Below, one piece after another: positions 18,018 through 27,791 of a stretch of 64,000 nt of DNA. How positions within the stretch are numbered: the stretch's first letter is position 1; each line of letters starts with the position of its first letter. A program made the translations under genes and the position numbers. Source of the stretch: JAXMAO01 sp046350375 (GTDB taxonomy: Bacteria; Planctomycetota; Phycisphaerae; UBA1845; UTPLA1). Below the pieces are notes generated by a model that saw nothing but the letters and a program-made list of their open reading frames with translations, was not told the DNA's origin and did no database searches. Location: positions 310,001 through 374,000 of the forward strand of contig JAXMAO010000001.1 of NCBI GenBank assembly GCA_046350375.1. Direction: 5' to 3'.

Positions 18018-18323
18018 ATGGTCAAGCTGATCGCGATGTACAAGCAGCCCGACGACCCGGCCGCGTTCGACCGCGCCTACTTCGACACCCACATGCCGCT
18101 GGCGCTGCAGATGCCGGGGCTGATCAAGGCCGAGGCCGCCAAGGTGACCGGCGCCCCGGGCGGCGGCCCGGCGCCCTACTACATGGTGTCGGAGCTGTGG
18201 TTCGCCGACATGGCCGCGCTCAACGCCGCCATGGGCTCGCCGCAGGGCAAGGCGGCCGCCAAGAACCTGATGGGCTTCGCCGCCAAGGTCGTGAGCATGT
18301 GCTTCGCCGAGATCCAGTCGTAG
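18018..18323 (+). CDS. EthD-family small protein
   Basis: A 101-aa ferredoxin-like α+β barrel protein. VKLIAMYKQPDDPAAFDRAYFDTHMPLA has the conserved Y..THMPL signature of the EthD/DUF family, and the second half ends with a Met/Ala-rich helix. Start ATG 18018 follows AACTGGGAGACTG. EthD proteins accompany some oxidative degradation systems, but stand-alone copies have no assigned activity. Confidence 0.75.
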   Translation: MVKLIAMYKQPDDPAAFDRAYFDTHMPLALQMPGLIKAEAAKVTGAPGGGPAPYYMVSELWFADMAALNAAMGSPQGKAAAKNLMGFAAKVVSMCFAEIQS

Positions 18324-18378
18324 AGCGTTCTTCGCGCGCTCATGGCGCTCGCCGGCTGGTCGCGCGGTGAAACGAGGA

Positions 18379-18397
18379 CACGGGCTGAAAGCCCGTG
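18379..18397. repeat. Palindromic repeat, copy 1
   Basis: CACGGGCTGAAAGCCCGTG is a perfect 8-bp stem with a GAA loop. A second copy sharing the 17-bp core ACGGGCTGAAAGCCCGT occurs at 59497-59513. This copy lies in the 153-bp spacer between the convergent EthD-like and ion-channel genes; both copies are in non-coding DNA. Confidence 0.8.
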
Positions 18398-18476
18398 CCA
18401 CCCGACTGAAAAACCGCGAACGCCGGGCCGCGGTCAGTCGATGGGCGCCGGCGAGAAAACTCCGCTCCCGCGCCCG

Positions 18477-19280
18477 TTAGCCGGCCCGCCGCTCGGGCCC
18501 GCGGCGCTCGTCGGTCGATCGCCCGCCCTGCCGCCGGTCGGGCATCACGTGGATCGCCACCAGCCGCGCGATGAGCACCGCGACGTAGAGCTGCCCGCAC
18601 AGCGCCTCGATGTATGACAGCGTTCGCGCCAGGCCGCCCGCCGGGGTGATGTCGCCGTAGCCGATCGAGCAGAGCGTGACGAAGCTGTAGTAGATGAAGT
18701 TGGAGAAGTGCGGCACGCCCAGCGGGCTGACGGCGGTCGCGACGCGCCGCCCGGCCGGCATGGCGAGCGACCCGGGCTGGAACAGCTCGATCATCGAATA
18801 CAGGTGGGCCAGCAGCAGCCCGAACATCAGGTAGGCGCAGACCGCCCCGCAGATGGTGTCGGTCGTCACCTCGCGCGTCCGCAGGACGTAGGTGAGAATG
18901 GTGTAGATCGTCAGCAGCAGAAAGCCGGCATAGCTCACCTGCTCGCCGATCGCCCAGCCGCGGCTGACATCCGCCACGCCGAACCACGCCGAGTAGAGCG
19001 GCACCGCCGCCAGCAGCGACGCCAGCACCAGCGTCCGCCGATTGCGCGACAGCGAATAGATGCACGCCCCCAGCACGGCCGTCAGGCTGAGAATCGTCCC
19101 GGCCCGGTGCACCACCTGCTCTTCGGCCAGCGGCTCAATCACCAGCATGGTCGCCAGAAACGCCAGCAGCATGCCGAAGTGTCGCGAGCCCCGCTGGCGG
19201 CGGTCGGCGGTCGGCGGCGACGCGGGCGGCCCGGACGGCAACATCGGCGATGGCGGCGCGGCGGCGGGCGGTGATTCCAC
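18477..19280 (-). CDS. Two-pore-type potassium channel family protein (Ion_trans_2)
   Basis: A 267-aa membrane protein with four to five N-terminal hydrophobic segments, then a pore module: YYSFVTLCSIGYGDITPAGG contains the K+ selectivity filter (T..SIGYGD), followed by a final inner helix (LYVAVLIARLVAIHVM). The C-terminus is a short Arg-rich tail without RCK domains. Consistent with an ungated or weakly regulated K+-selective channel in the inner membrane. Divergently oriented to the GT-C gene at 19370. Confidence 0.85.
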   Translation of the reverse strand: MESPPAAAPPSPMLPSGPPASPPTADRRQRGSRHFGMLLAFLATMLVIEPLAEEQVVHRAGTILSLTAVLGACIYSLSRNRRTLVLASLLAAVPLYSAWFGVADVSRGWAIGEQVSYAGFLLLTIYTILTYVLRTREVTTDTICGAVCAYLMFGLLLAHLYSMIELFQPGSLAMPAGRRVATAVSPLGVPHFSNFIYYSFVTLCSIGYGDITPAGGLARTLSYIEALCGQLYVAVLIARLVAIHVMPDRRQGGRSTDERRGPERRAG

Positions 19281-19369
19281 GAGGCGAGTCTCCCGGTCGG
19301 CCGATCATTGCGGCGTTCGGCCCGAGAGACAAGCCTGTCAGCCCGCCCTAGAATCGCGCCCGGCGCCGC

Positions 19370-21556
19370 ATGGCCGAACAGTCGCCGCGACCCTCCGAGT
19401 ATGACCTCGCCCCGCTCGACGCGCCCGCCCGCAATCGGCCCGGCGCCGCCGCGCCGCGCCGCGCCGCGACGCCGAACACGCCGCCGTCCGCCGCCGGCCT
19501 GCCGTTCGCACTGGTGCTGATCGGGGTCTTCGCGCTGGCCTTCGCCGTGCGGCTCGTGCATCTGTCCGAGTCGCGCGGCCTGCCGTTCTTCGAGTCGCCC
19601 ATCTCCGACGCCCAGGTCTATGACTTGTGGGCGCGGCGAATCGTCGCCGGCGACTGGCTCGGCAACGAGGTCTTCCACCAGGCGCCGCTCTATCCCTGCT
19701 TTCTCGGCCTGCTCTACAAGCTGCTGGGGCGCGACCTGTGGTGGGCCCGCGTGGTGCAGATTGCGCTCGGCTCGGCGGGCTGCGCGTTCGTCGCGGCCGG
19801 AGCGCGTCGCTGGTTGTCAGCGCCGGTCGGAGCGGCCGCCGGGCTGCTTCTGGCGCTCTATCCGCCGGCCATCTTCGCCGACGGGCTGATCCAGAAGACC
19901 GTGCTCGACGGGCTGCTCGGCGCGGCGCTGGTGTGGCTGCTGGCCGTCGTTCGCCCGCGCCCGACCGCCGCGCGGATGGCCGGCGTCGGCCTGCTGCTGG
20001 GACTGCTCGGCCTGTCGCGCGAGAACGCCTTGCTCTTCGTGCCGCTGGTGGCGCTCTGGGCGGCGTTGCGACCGGCCGGCGGCGCGGCGCCGCGCATCGC
20101 GCGGGCGACGGCCTGCCTGCTCGGCGCGGCGCTGATGCTCGCGCCGGTAGTCATCCGCAACGGCCGGATCGCCGGCGAATACACCCTCACCACCTGGCGC
20201 ACCGGGCCAAACTTCTACTACGGCAACAACCCGCACGCCACCGGCCTCTACGTGCCGCTCCGCCCGGGGCGCGGCGATGCCGCCTTCGAGCGCCGCGACG
20301 CCATCGAGCTGGCCGAACGCGCCGTCGGTAGAGCGCTCGCGCCGCGCGAAGTGTCGCGTTACTGGTTCGGCCAGGCGTGGCAGTTCATCGCCCGCCAGCC
20401 GGCCGACTGGCTGCGGCTGCTCGGCCGCAAGCTGATGCTGACGCTCAACGCCTACGAGGTGCCCGACGCCGAGGACCAGTACTTCTACGAGCGCTCCTGC
20501 CGCCTGCTGCGGACGCTGGATTTCGCCTGGCACTTTGGCCTGCTGCTGCCGCTGGCCGGCGCGGGCCTGGTGCTCGCCCGGCCGCGCTGGCGCGACCTGT
20601 GGATCCTGATCGTGCTGGCCGCCGCGGTGATCGCCGGCGTGACGCTATTCTTCGTCTTCGCGCGCTACCGCTATCCGGCCGTGGCGCTGCTGATGCCGTT
20701 TGCAGCGCTGGCGGTCGTCGAGATCGCCGGCCGACTTCGCAGCGGCCGCGCGGCCACGCTCGTTCCGGCCGGGCTGGTCGGCATCTCGCTGGGCGTGCTG
20801 GCCAACTGGCCGATGATGCCGCGGACCGCGCATGCCGCCGCCAGCCTGGCGAACGCCGGCCAGTCGTGGGCCAACCTCGGCGACTGGAACGCGGCGATCG
20901 ACAGTTACCGCACGGCCGCGCGGCTCGATCCGCGGCTGCTGACGGCCCGCGTCGGCCTGGGGCTGACGCTGCGCTCGGCCGGGCGCGTCGACGAGGCGCT
21001 CTCGGCGCTGCTCGATGCGCGGCTGCTGGCGCCCGACGATCCGGCCGTGCTGACCGAGATCGCCCGCACCCACCTGGCGCTGATGCAGATGGACGCGGCC
21101 GAGGAGGCGCTCCGCGCGGCGCTGGCGGCCTGGCCCGGGTATCCCGACGCGGTCGGCGCGCTGGGCGTGGTCGAGTTCATGCGCGGGCGCCCGGCCGACG
21201 GGCTGGAGCGCGCCCGGCAGGCGCGCCGCGCCGCCCCGCGCGACCCGCGCCTGGCGCGCGACCTGGCGATGATGCTGGCGTTGTGCGCCGACGAGTCGCT
21301 GCGCGATCCGCACGCCGCCGCCGCGCTGGCCGAAGAGGCGCTGGCGCTGTCGCCCGACGACGACCCCGAACTCCGCGACGCGCTGGCCATCGTCTACAGC
21401 GAGTGCGGCCGGTTCGACGACGCCTTGGCCCAGGCCCGCACCGCGCTGGCGACCGCCCGGGCGCGAAGGCTCGACACCCTGGCCGGCCGGATCGAAGGCC
21501 AGATCCATTCGTTCGAGCTGCACATCCCCTTCCGCCAGGCGCCCGGACCGAAGTAG
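19370..21556 (+). CDS. GT-C glycosyltransferase-like membrane protein with C-terminal TPR
   Basis: A 728-aa protein: a Pro/Ala-rich cytoplasmic N-terminus of about 45 residues, then a signal-anchor (PFALVLIGVFALAFAVRLVHL). The first loop is SPISDAQVYDLWARRIVAGDWLGNEVFHQAPLYP, where the acidic D..VYD and QAPLYP are typical of PMT/ArnT-like GT-C enzymes. About nine more spans follow. The C-terminal ~230 residues are at least four TPR units (for example SWANLGDWNAAIDSYRTAARLDP). It shares architecture, including a GDWLG-NQAPLY/HQAPLY loop, with the 1310 gene, so the two are likely paralogues. Confidence 0.8.
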   Translation: MAEQSPRPSEYDLAPLDAPARNRPGAAAPRRAATPNTPPSAAGLPFALVLIGVFALAFAVRLVHLSESRGLPFFESPISDAQVYDLWARRIVAGDWLGNEVFHQAPLYPCFLGLLYKLLGRDLWWARVVQIALGSAGCAFVAAGARRWLSAPVGAAAGLLLALYPPAIFADGLIQKTVLDGLLGAALVWLLAVVRPRPTAARMAGVGLLLGLLGLSRENALLFVPLVALWAALRPAGGAAPRIARATACLLGAALMLAPVVIRNGRIAGEYTLTTWRTGPNFYYGNNPHATGLYVPLRPGRGDAAFERRDAIELAERAVGRALAPREVSRYWFGQAWQFIARQPADWLRLLGRKLMLTLNAYEVPDAEDQYFYERSCRLLRTLDFAWHFGLLLPLAGAGLVLARPRWRDLWILIVLAAAVIAGVTLFFVFARYRYPAVALLMPFAALAVVEIAGRLRSGRAATLVPAGLVGISLGVLANWPMMPRTAHAAASLANAGQSWANLGDWNAAIDSYRTAARLDPRLLTARVGLGLTLRSAGRVDEALSALLDARLLAPDDPAVLTEIARTHLALMQMDAAEEALRAALAAWPGYPDAVGALGVVEFMRGRPADGLERARQARRAAPRDPRLARDLAMMLALCADESLRDPHAAAALAEEALALSPDDDPELRDALAIVYSECGRFDDALAQARTALATARARRLDTLAGRIEGQIHSFELHIPFRQAPGPK

Positions 21557-21610
21557 CCGCGGGCGGGCGCCTTGTATCGCCGGTCGCCGGCACCGTAACG
21601 TATCGCCACC

Positions 21611-24415
21611 ATGCCGCGCCGCAGCCGCCATGCCGTGCTCGCGCCGCCGCGGGCCAGCCGCCCGCCCGCCGAGCGCCGCGCCGCCGCGCCCGACGGCCCC
21701 ACGCCGGCGATGCGCCAGTATCTCGAACAGAAGGCCCAGGTCGGCGACGCCATCCTGCTCTTCCGCATCGGCGACTTCTACGAAACCTTTTACGATGACG
21801 CCAAGCTGATCTCCGCCGTGCTCGGCCTCACGCTCACCGCCCGCAACAAGGACGACCCCCAGCCCATCCCGCTCGCCGGCGTCCCCTATCACGCCGTCGA
21901 TCACTACGTCGCGCGGCTGATCCGCGCCGGCCATCGCGTCGCCATCAGCGAGCAGGTCGAGGACGCGGCGGCCGCCACCGGCGTCGTGCGGCGCGAGATC
22001 GTCCGCATCATCACCCCCGGCACGCTGACCGAGGAGAAGCTGCTCGACGAGCGCCACGGCAACTGGCTGGCGGCCCTCTGCGCACCGCCGGCCGGCGCGA
22101 CGCCGCGGCGCGGCGGATCGGCCCGCGCGTCCGACGATCTGGTCGGCCTGGCCGCGGTCGAGCTGTCGTCGGGCCGGTTCTTCGCGCAGATCGTCCCCGC
22201 GCGGCAGCTGCTCGACGAGCTGGCGCGGCTGCGGCCCGCCGAGGTGCTGCTGCCGCGGCTGGGCGTCGAGACGCGCGACCCGCTGGCCGAGTCGATCCGC
22301 GAGACGCTCGGCGCGGCCGTCACGCCGCGCCCGGCGCACGGCTTCGAGGTCGCGGTCGCGCAGGCCGTGCTGCACGAGCAGTTCGGCGTGGCGTCGCTCG
22401 AGGGGCTGGGATTCGACGCCTTCGACGCCGCGCTGCAGGCCGCCGGGGCGATCGTCGCCTATTTGCGCGAGACGCAGCGCGCCGGCCTGCCGCACCTGCT
22501 GACGATCGAGCGCCGCGACGGCTCCGACAGCGTGCGGCTCGACCCGGCCGCGCTGCGGGCGCTGGAAGTGGAACGCACCGCCCGCGACGCCGCCCGCGAA
22601 GGCTCGCTGCTGTGGGCGGTCGATCGCACCCGCAGCCCGATGGGCGCCCGCCGGCTGCGCGAGTGGCTCTGCTATCCGCTGCGCGACCCGGCCGCCATCC
22701 GCCGCCGCCAGTCGGCCGTGCAGGCGCTGCACGACGACCGCGCCCGGCTGGAGCGCATCCGCGAGCGGCTGGGCGCCATCGGCGACCTGGAGCGGATCGC
22801 CGGCCGGCTGGGCGTGGGGCGCAGCCATCCGCGCGAGCTGGCGCAGCTCGGCCGGGCGCTGGCCAGCCTGGCGACGCTGCGCGGCGAGCTGCACACGCCG
22901 GTCGACCTGCCCGAGCCGCTGGTGGCGCTCGCGGTCGCGCTCTCCGGAATGGACCCGCTCGCCGAGCGCCTGACGCAGGCCCTGCGCCCGGACGCGCCGG
23001 CCACGCCGCGCGACGGCGGCTACATCGCCGACGGCTTCGACGCGGAGCTCGATCGCCTGCGGACCCTGGCGCGCGACGGGCAGCGGCTTCTGGCCGAATA
23101 CCAGGCGAGCGAGTCGGCCCGCACCGGCATCCCCTCGCTCAAGGTCGCCTACAACTCGGTCTTCGGCTATTACCTCGAGATCACCCACACCCATCGCGAC
23201 AAGGTCCCGGCCGACTACGTCCGCCGCCAGACCGTCCGCGCGGCCGAGCGCTACACCACCGAGACGCTCCGCCGCCTGGAAAGCGACCTGCTCTCGGCCC
23301 AGCAGCGCAGCATCGCGCTGGAGGCCGAGCGCTTCGCCGCGCTGTGCGCCGAGGCGGTCGCCGAGCTTGCGGCGCTGCGCCGCGCCGCCGACGCCGTCGC
23401 CACGCTCGACGTCTTTTCCGGCCTGGCGGCGCTGGCGCTGGAGCGCGGCTACGTCCGGCCCGAACTGATCGACCCGCCCGCCGACGCCGGGCCGCGCCGC
23501 GCTGCCGGCGTGCTCGAAATCGTCGACGGACGCCACCCCGTGCTCGACCAGACGCTCGGGGCACGGCTGGTGCCCAACGACTGCCGGCTCGACGCCGCCG
23601 AGCGCGTGCTGGTCATCACCGGCCCGAACATGGCCGGCAAGAGCACCTACATCCGCCAGGTGGCGCTGCTGACGCTGCTGTCGCAGTGCGGGTCGTTCGT
23701 GCCGGCCCGCGCCATGCGGCTCACGCCGATCGATCGGCTCTTCGCGCGCGTTGGCGCCAGCGACGAGCTGGCCCGCGGCCAGTCGACCTTCATGGTCGAA
23801 ATGGTCGAGGCCGCCCGCATCGCCAACACCGCGACCGCCGAGTCGCTGGTCATCCTCGACGAGCTCGGCCGCGGCACCAGCACCTTCGACGGGCTGGCGC
23901 TGGCCTGGGCGATGACCGAGCACCTCGCGCGGCGGATCGGCTGCCGCGCCCTGTTCGCGACCCACTACCACGAGCTGACCGAGCTGGCCGAGTCGGTCCG
24001 CGGCGTCGCCAACCGCAACGTCGCCGTGCAGGAGGTCCGCCGCCCCGATGGGCGCGAAGAGGTGGTCTTCCTGCACCGCATCGTGCCCGGCGGAACCGAC
24101 AAGAGCTACGGCATCCACGTCGCGCGGCTGGCGGGCGTGCCGGCCAGCGTCATCGCGCGGGCGGTCGAGGTGCTCGGCGAGCTGGAGAGCAGCTTCGCGG
24201 CCGAGTCGCGGCGCGTCGCCGGCGCGGCCGACGCCCGCCAGCCGACGCTCTTTCCGCCGGTGCCGCCGCCGCCCGCCTGGTGGGAGGCGCTGGCCGCCGA
24301 GATCGCGCGGCTCGACCTGGACCGCACCACGCCGATCGACGCCCTGGGCGTATTGCGCGACGTGCAGGCGCGCTTGCGTGAGACGAGCCGCGGCGCGAAC
24401 CCGCCGCCGGAATAG
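21611..24415 (+). CDS. mutS: DNA mismatch repair protein MutS
   Basis: A 934-aa MutS. The mismatch-binding motif FRIGDFYETFY is near residues 51-61. The clamp/lever domains follow, with YNSVFGYYLEITHTH. The ATPase has Walker A GPNMAGKSTYIRQ, the FMVEMVEA segment, Walker B VILDELGRGTSTFDGLALAWA and ALFATHYHELTEL. The length exceeds the usual ~860 aa because of a ~33-residue Arg/Ala/Pro-rich N-terminal extension and a ~20-residue Gly/Arg/Ala insert after the connector start. No mutL is adjacent. Confidence 0.97.
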   Translation: MPRRSRHAVLAPPRASRPPAERRAAAPDGPTPAMRQYLEQKAQVGDAILLFRIGDFYETFYDDAKLISAVLGLTLTARNKDDPQPIPLAGVPYHAVDHYVARLIRAGHRVAISEQVEDAAAATGVVRREIVRIITPGTLTEEKLLDERHGNWLAALCAPPAGATPRRGGSARASDDLVGLAAVELSSGRFFAQIVPARQLLDELARLRPAEVLLPRLGVETRDPLAESIRETLGAAVTPRPAHGFEVAVAQAVLHEQFGVASLEGLGFDAFDAALQAAGAIVAYLRETQRAGLPHLLTIERRDGSDSVRLDPAALRALEVERTARDAAREGSLLWAVDRTRSPMGARRLREWLCYPLRDPAAIRRRQSAVQALHDDRARLERIRERLGAIGDLERIAGRLGVGRSHPRELAQLGRALASLATLRGELHTPVDLPEPLVALAVALSGMDPLAERLTQALRPDAPATPRDGGYIADGFDAELDRLRTLARDGQRLLAEYQASESARTGIPSLKVAYNSVFGYYLEITHTHRDKVPADYVRRQTVRAAERYTTETLRRLESDLLSAQQRSIALEAERFAALCAEAVAELAALRRAADAVATLDVFSGLAALALERGYVRPELIDPPADAGPRRAAGVLEIVDGRHPVLDQTLGARLVPNDCRLDAAERVLVITGPNMAGKSTYIRQVALLTLLSQCGSFVPARAMRLTPIDRLFARVGASDELARGQSTFMVEMVEAARIANTATAESLVILDELGRGTSTFDGLALAWAMTEHLARRIGCRALFATHYHELTELAESVRGVANRNVAVQEVRRPDGREEVVFLHRIVPGGTDKSYGIHVARLAGVPASVIARAVEVLGELESSFAAESRRVAGAADARQPTLFPPVPPPPAWWEALAAEIARLDLDRTTPIDALGVLRDVQARLRETSRGANPPPE

Positions 24416-24490
24416 CGCGCGGCCGCGCGGCGCCGCGCATCACGGCGCGCTGCCGATTCGAGTAATCCGGGGGATGAGCCGCGCCGCCCG

Positions 24491-26017
24491 TTACGGCCCG
24501 ATGATCGCCGCCACGAACGGCTGCACGTCGTCGCCATTGCGATTGCCGTCGTCGTTCATGTCACCGGCGCAGCTCCCGCACGGCGGAGCCGTGCCCAGCA
24601 GCAGCCCCACGAACGGCGGCACGTCGGCCGGGTCGATGGTGGTATCGCAGTTGGCGTCGGCCGGCTGACAGCTCGGCGTGAGCACCTCGCCCACCAGCGG
24701 AATGATGCGGGCCGGCTCGTCCGGGTCGTCGGAGGCCAGCGTGAGCGTGCCGTTCATGACGCCCGGGGTCGAGGTGTCCATCGAGACGGTGTGAGTGACG
24801 CTGCCGCCGCCGGGCGCAGCGGTTCCGCCGGGCGGCGCGACGCCGAACCCGGCTGACGCGGCCAGGGTGTAGTGCAGGTCGGCGATGCCGGCCACCGTCC
24901 ACAACGCCACGTTGCCGCCGTTGGAGACGTGCAGGTCGAGCTGGGCGACACCGTTGAGCGGCACCTGGCCGAAGTCGAGCGCCGTCTCGGACGCCACGTG
25001 CGGCGGCACGCGCAGATCGAGGAAGACCGGCAGGTGGCCGCCGCCCGGGGCCGCGTCGCGCAGCGCCTGGGCAATGGTCGGCCCGACCATCTGGTTGCCG
25101 GTGACGGTGAGCTGCGTGTCGAAGCTGGTGCCGTCGTTGCCCCAGGCGCGATAGGAGTGGTTGGGGTCGTTCCAGGTGGTGGTGCTGTAGGCGATGCCGG
25201 CGTTGCCGATGTAGTCCAGTCCGGCGCCGTCGATCAGGCTGGCCGACAGCAGGATCTGGTCGTGCCGGTCATCCATGCCGCCCGCGCCGACCGGGTCCTG
25301 CGTGTGGATGAACTTGAACCCGCCATTGTTGTTCCAGGTGCCGGGCGAGTGACTCGGATCGAAGAATCGCCCGGCGTTGTTGGGCTGCGAGCCGACCAGT
25401 TCGACGTAGGCCGACTCCGTATCGCTCTGGATATTTGTGTCGCCGGACATGAGAAAGTGCCAGCCCGGGAGCGCCTCGGCGTCGTCGCGGATGCGCTGCG
25501 CCTCCAGCAGGCGGCGATTGTCGTCGCTGGTGCCGGCCTCCTGCGCCTTCATGTGCACGCTGTAGCAGGCGACCGTGCTCGCGTCGGCGACGTAGCCGAT
25601 CGGCCGCCAGGCGTAGCGCACCGTGTCGCGCGGCGGCGCGGGCGCGCCGCCGCCCAGCGCAAAGACGACCGCCGACACGAAGTTGACCTTCGCCGGGCGG
25701 TAGAACATCGCGCTGTTGGTGTCCGGCCCGCTGATGAACGGCGCCGCCACCCAGTCGCCCGTGCTGCCCGGCGCGGTGTTGAGAATCGCCAGGTAGTTCG
25801 TCACCCCGGCCGCCGAGATCATCTCCTGCACGATCAGCACGTCGGGCGACATCGACCGGCCCTGGAAGACGCCGTAGTCGATCGCCTGGAACTGGGCGAC
25901 CCGCCCGGACGAGTAGTTCGTGATGTTGTGATTGGCGACCCGCAACTGCGCCCGCGCCACGTGCGGAACGGCCAACGCCAGAACGCACCCCAATACGATG
26001 CCCCTCGACCGACGCAT
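24491..26017 (-). CDS. Secreted endonuclease/exonuclease/phosphatase-fold protein with dockerin-like C-terminus
   Basis: About 508 aa. A signal peptide (RGIVLGCVLALAVPHVARA) precedes an EEP-fold domain (about residues 25-325) with VLIVQEM, SVHMKA, FLMSGDTNIQSD and DDRHDQILLS, corresponding to the family's E, H, GDxN and H-D-type metal/catalytic residues. A β-sandwich of choice-of-anchor type follows (about 335-440, DFGQVPLNGVAQLDLHVSN). The C-terminus is a pair of dockerin-type calcium loops (DANCDTTIDPADV and GDMNDDGNRNGDDVQPF). ATG at 26017 (MRRSRG) is preferred over a GTG three codons upstream. Likely a surface-attached or released nuclease/phosphodiesterase; substrate unknown. Confidence 0.8.
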   Translation of the reverse strand: MRRSRGIVLGCVLALAVPHVARAQLRVANHNITNYSSGRVAQFQAIDYGVFQGRSMSPDVLIVQEMISAAGVTNYLAILNTAPGSTGDWVAAPFISGPDTNSAMFYRPAKVNFVSAVVFALGGGAPAPPRDTVRYAWRPIGYVADASTVACYSVHMKAQEAGTSDDNRRLLEAQRIRDDAEALPGWHFLMSGDTNIQSDTESAYVELVGSQPNNAGRFFDPSHSPGTWNNNGGFKFIHTQDPVGAGGMDDRHDQILLSASLIDGAGLDYIGNAGIAYSTTTWNDPNHSYRAWGNDGTSFDTQLTVTGNQMVGPTIAQALRDAAPGGGHLPVFLDLRVPPHVASETALDFGQVPLNGVAQLDLHVSNGGNVALWTVAGIADLHYTLAASAGFGVAPPGGTAAPGGGSVTHTVSMDTSTPGVMNGTLTLASDDPDEPARIIPLVGEVLTPSCQPADANCDTTIDPADVPPFVGLLLGTAPPCGSCAGDMNDDGNRNGDDVQPFVAAIIGP

Positions 26018-26181
26018 AGTTTGCACCCCAGTGCGGAAACCGCAGAGTTGCGGAATTCAACGAACCCGCTGTTCATGATACCCGAAGCGGCCGCCGCATT
26101 GGAAGCACCGGCGCGATCACGCGCGCCGGCAGCCTGGCCGATCGCCCTGTGTGCAGCCGCACGCCGCGGATGGATTTCCGG

Positions 26182-27729
26182 TCAGAATTTGAACTGCCAC
26201 TGGAGGTAGAACAGGTCGGCGTCGCGCGACGGGCCCGACCGCTCGACGAACCGGTCGGGCCAGAAGTGCGACGCGCCGACGAGCAGCGACGAGTGGGCAT
26301 CCACCTGCCACTGGACCGTGACGTCGAACTCGTCGCCCACGTCGTCGCCCGACGCGCCGGACAGGTCGCGCCGGATCGGCTGCCCGTTCGCGCCGTAGAG
26401 CGCGTCGGTGTCCGACGCCAGCCAGAAGTGATAGTACGCCGCCCGAGCCGTCACGTTCTTGAGCGGCTTGACCGTCAGCGACGTGTCGAACGCGATGACG
26501 TTCTGCAACCCGACCAGGTCGATGTAACCGAGCCAGGCGTGGCCGGTGTGGAAGAGCTGGTTGAAGGTCTGCACGCGCCCGTCGCCGGCGCGGCGATCGC
26601 CGGTGGCGACCTCGAGCCCGGCGCCGACCCGTGGCGTCCAGGGCAGGCCGCGGAGCGTGTAGCCGGCATCGGCGTCGAACATCCAGGCGCGGACGTCGTC
26701 GCCGGCGAACCGGCCCCACTGGTAGGCAAACTCGCTGTCGTGGTCAAAGTCGGCGAGCGTGCCGGCGATCCGCGTGCCGACGGTGTAGAGCGTCAGGTCG
26801 CCGAGCCGCCGATTGGCGTTGACCAGCAGCCCGTCGTCCGTCAGCCCCAGGCCGTACAGGTCGATGACCGTGTTGCGAACGCCCTTGTAGGTGGCGTAGG
26901 CGCCGAAGAACTGCTGCTCGCTGCGGGGGTGGTCGAACTTGTGGTCGAGGTTGTCCCAGACGTGCGGACGCAGCGGCGAGCCGTACGGCGACGCGACAAA
27001 CACGATCGGCTTGCTCCACCACGCGTCCAGATCCAGCGTCGGCGTGCGAACCATCAGCCGCAGACCGTCGTAGCGCCGGCTGACGTTGGTCCAGTGCGAC
27101 GGCCCGACCAGCCGCTCCTTGCCATAGACCATTTCGAACTGCCCGGCCCGCAGCCAGAGCGGGCCGCCGTCGCCCAGCAGGCTGAAATCGGCGAAGGCCT
27201 GGTTGAGATCGAACTGGTTCACCATGCCGGCCGGCAGCGGCAGGTCGCGATCGGCGACCCGCGCGTCGACCCCCTGCACGAAGACCCGGGCCAGCTTGCG
27301 ATACTTCAGGTCGGCGTGCAGCAGGTAGTGCTGGATCATGAAGTTGTCGTTGGTGGGGTCGAACGCGCCGAAGTTGCGATTGGTCTCCGACTCGAACCGC
27401 AGCCGCACCTCGCCGCCCAGCGACAGCCGCCAGTCGTCGCCGAGGTGGATGTTCTTTACCGGATCAAACAGGTCGGGCGTGTAGCTGCCGGCCGGGCCGT
27501 CGAGGTAGCTGAAGTCCTCGTCGTAGCGCAGCGCCAGGAATTTGGGCCCCGACTTGGGCCCGGGCGTGGGCGCGGCCGGCGGGCTCGGCTGGCTGGTCGG
27601 TTGCGTGGTCGCGACGCCGGTGGCGGGTTGCGTCGTCAGCGCTTCGCCGCGCGGCTCGTCGGCCGCGACGCCAGCGGCACAGAACAGAACTCCGAGGACA
27701 AGCCACGTTTCGCAGGCGGCCGATCGCAT
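26182..27729 (-). CDS. Outer-membrane porin, alginate-export (AlgE-like) family
   Basis: A 515-aa protein with an N-terminal signal peptide (ETWLVLGVLFCAAGVAADE), a Thr/Pro/Gln-rich linker, and a β-barrel domain from about residue 60 onward with alternating hydrophobic strands. The RLSLGGEVRLRFES start and aromatic C-terminus (LFYLQWQFKF, ending in Phe) are typical of the alginate-export porin family. Start ATG 27729. It lies downstream of the nitrite-oxidoreductase-like cluster on the same strand and may supply an outer-membrane pore for its anionic substrate or product; that link is inference from position. Confidence 0.8.
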   Translation of the reverse strand: MRSAACETWLVLGVLFCAAGVAADEPRGEALTTQPATGVATTQPTSQPSPPAAPTPGPKSGPKFLALRYDEDFSYLDGPAGSYTPDLFDPVKNIHLGDDWRLSLGGEVRLRFESETNRNFGAFDPTNDNFMIQHYLLHADLKYRKLARVFVQGVDARVADRDLPLPAGMVNQFDLNQAFADFSLLGDGGPLWLRAGQFEMVYGKERLVGPSHWTNVSRRYDGLRLMVRTPTLDLDAWWSKPIVFVASPYGSPLRPHVWDNLDHKFDHPRSEQQFFGAYATYKGVRNTVIDLYGLGLTDDGLLVNANRRLGDLTLYTVGTRIAGTLADFDHDSEFAYQWGRFAGDDVRAWMFDADAGYTLRGLPWTPRVGAGLEVATGDRRAGDGRVQTFNQLFHTGHAWLGYIDLVGLQNVIAFDTSLTVKPLKNVTARAAYYHFWLASDTDALYGANGQPIRRDLSGASGDDVGDEFDVTVQWQVDAHSSLLVGASHFWPDRFVERSGPSRDADLFYLQWQFKF

Positions 27730-27791
27730 GCGCGCGGACTCCTTCCTGTGCCAGACTCCTGCCGTTGCATTCCGGGCCGCGCCGGCAACGC

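Noticed and set aside
20645..24118. A very long open frame (over 1100 codons) opposite mutS and the upstream GT-C/TPR gene
   Set aside because: It is the antisense shadow of well-identified genes in a 70% GC genome, rich in Arg/Gly/Ala/Gln with no domain.
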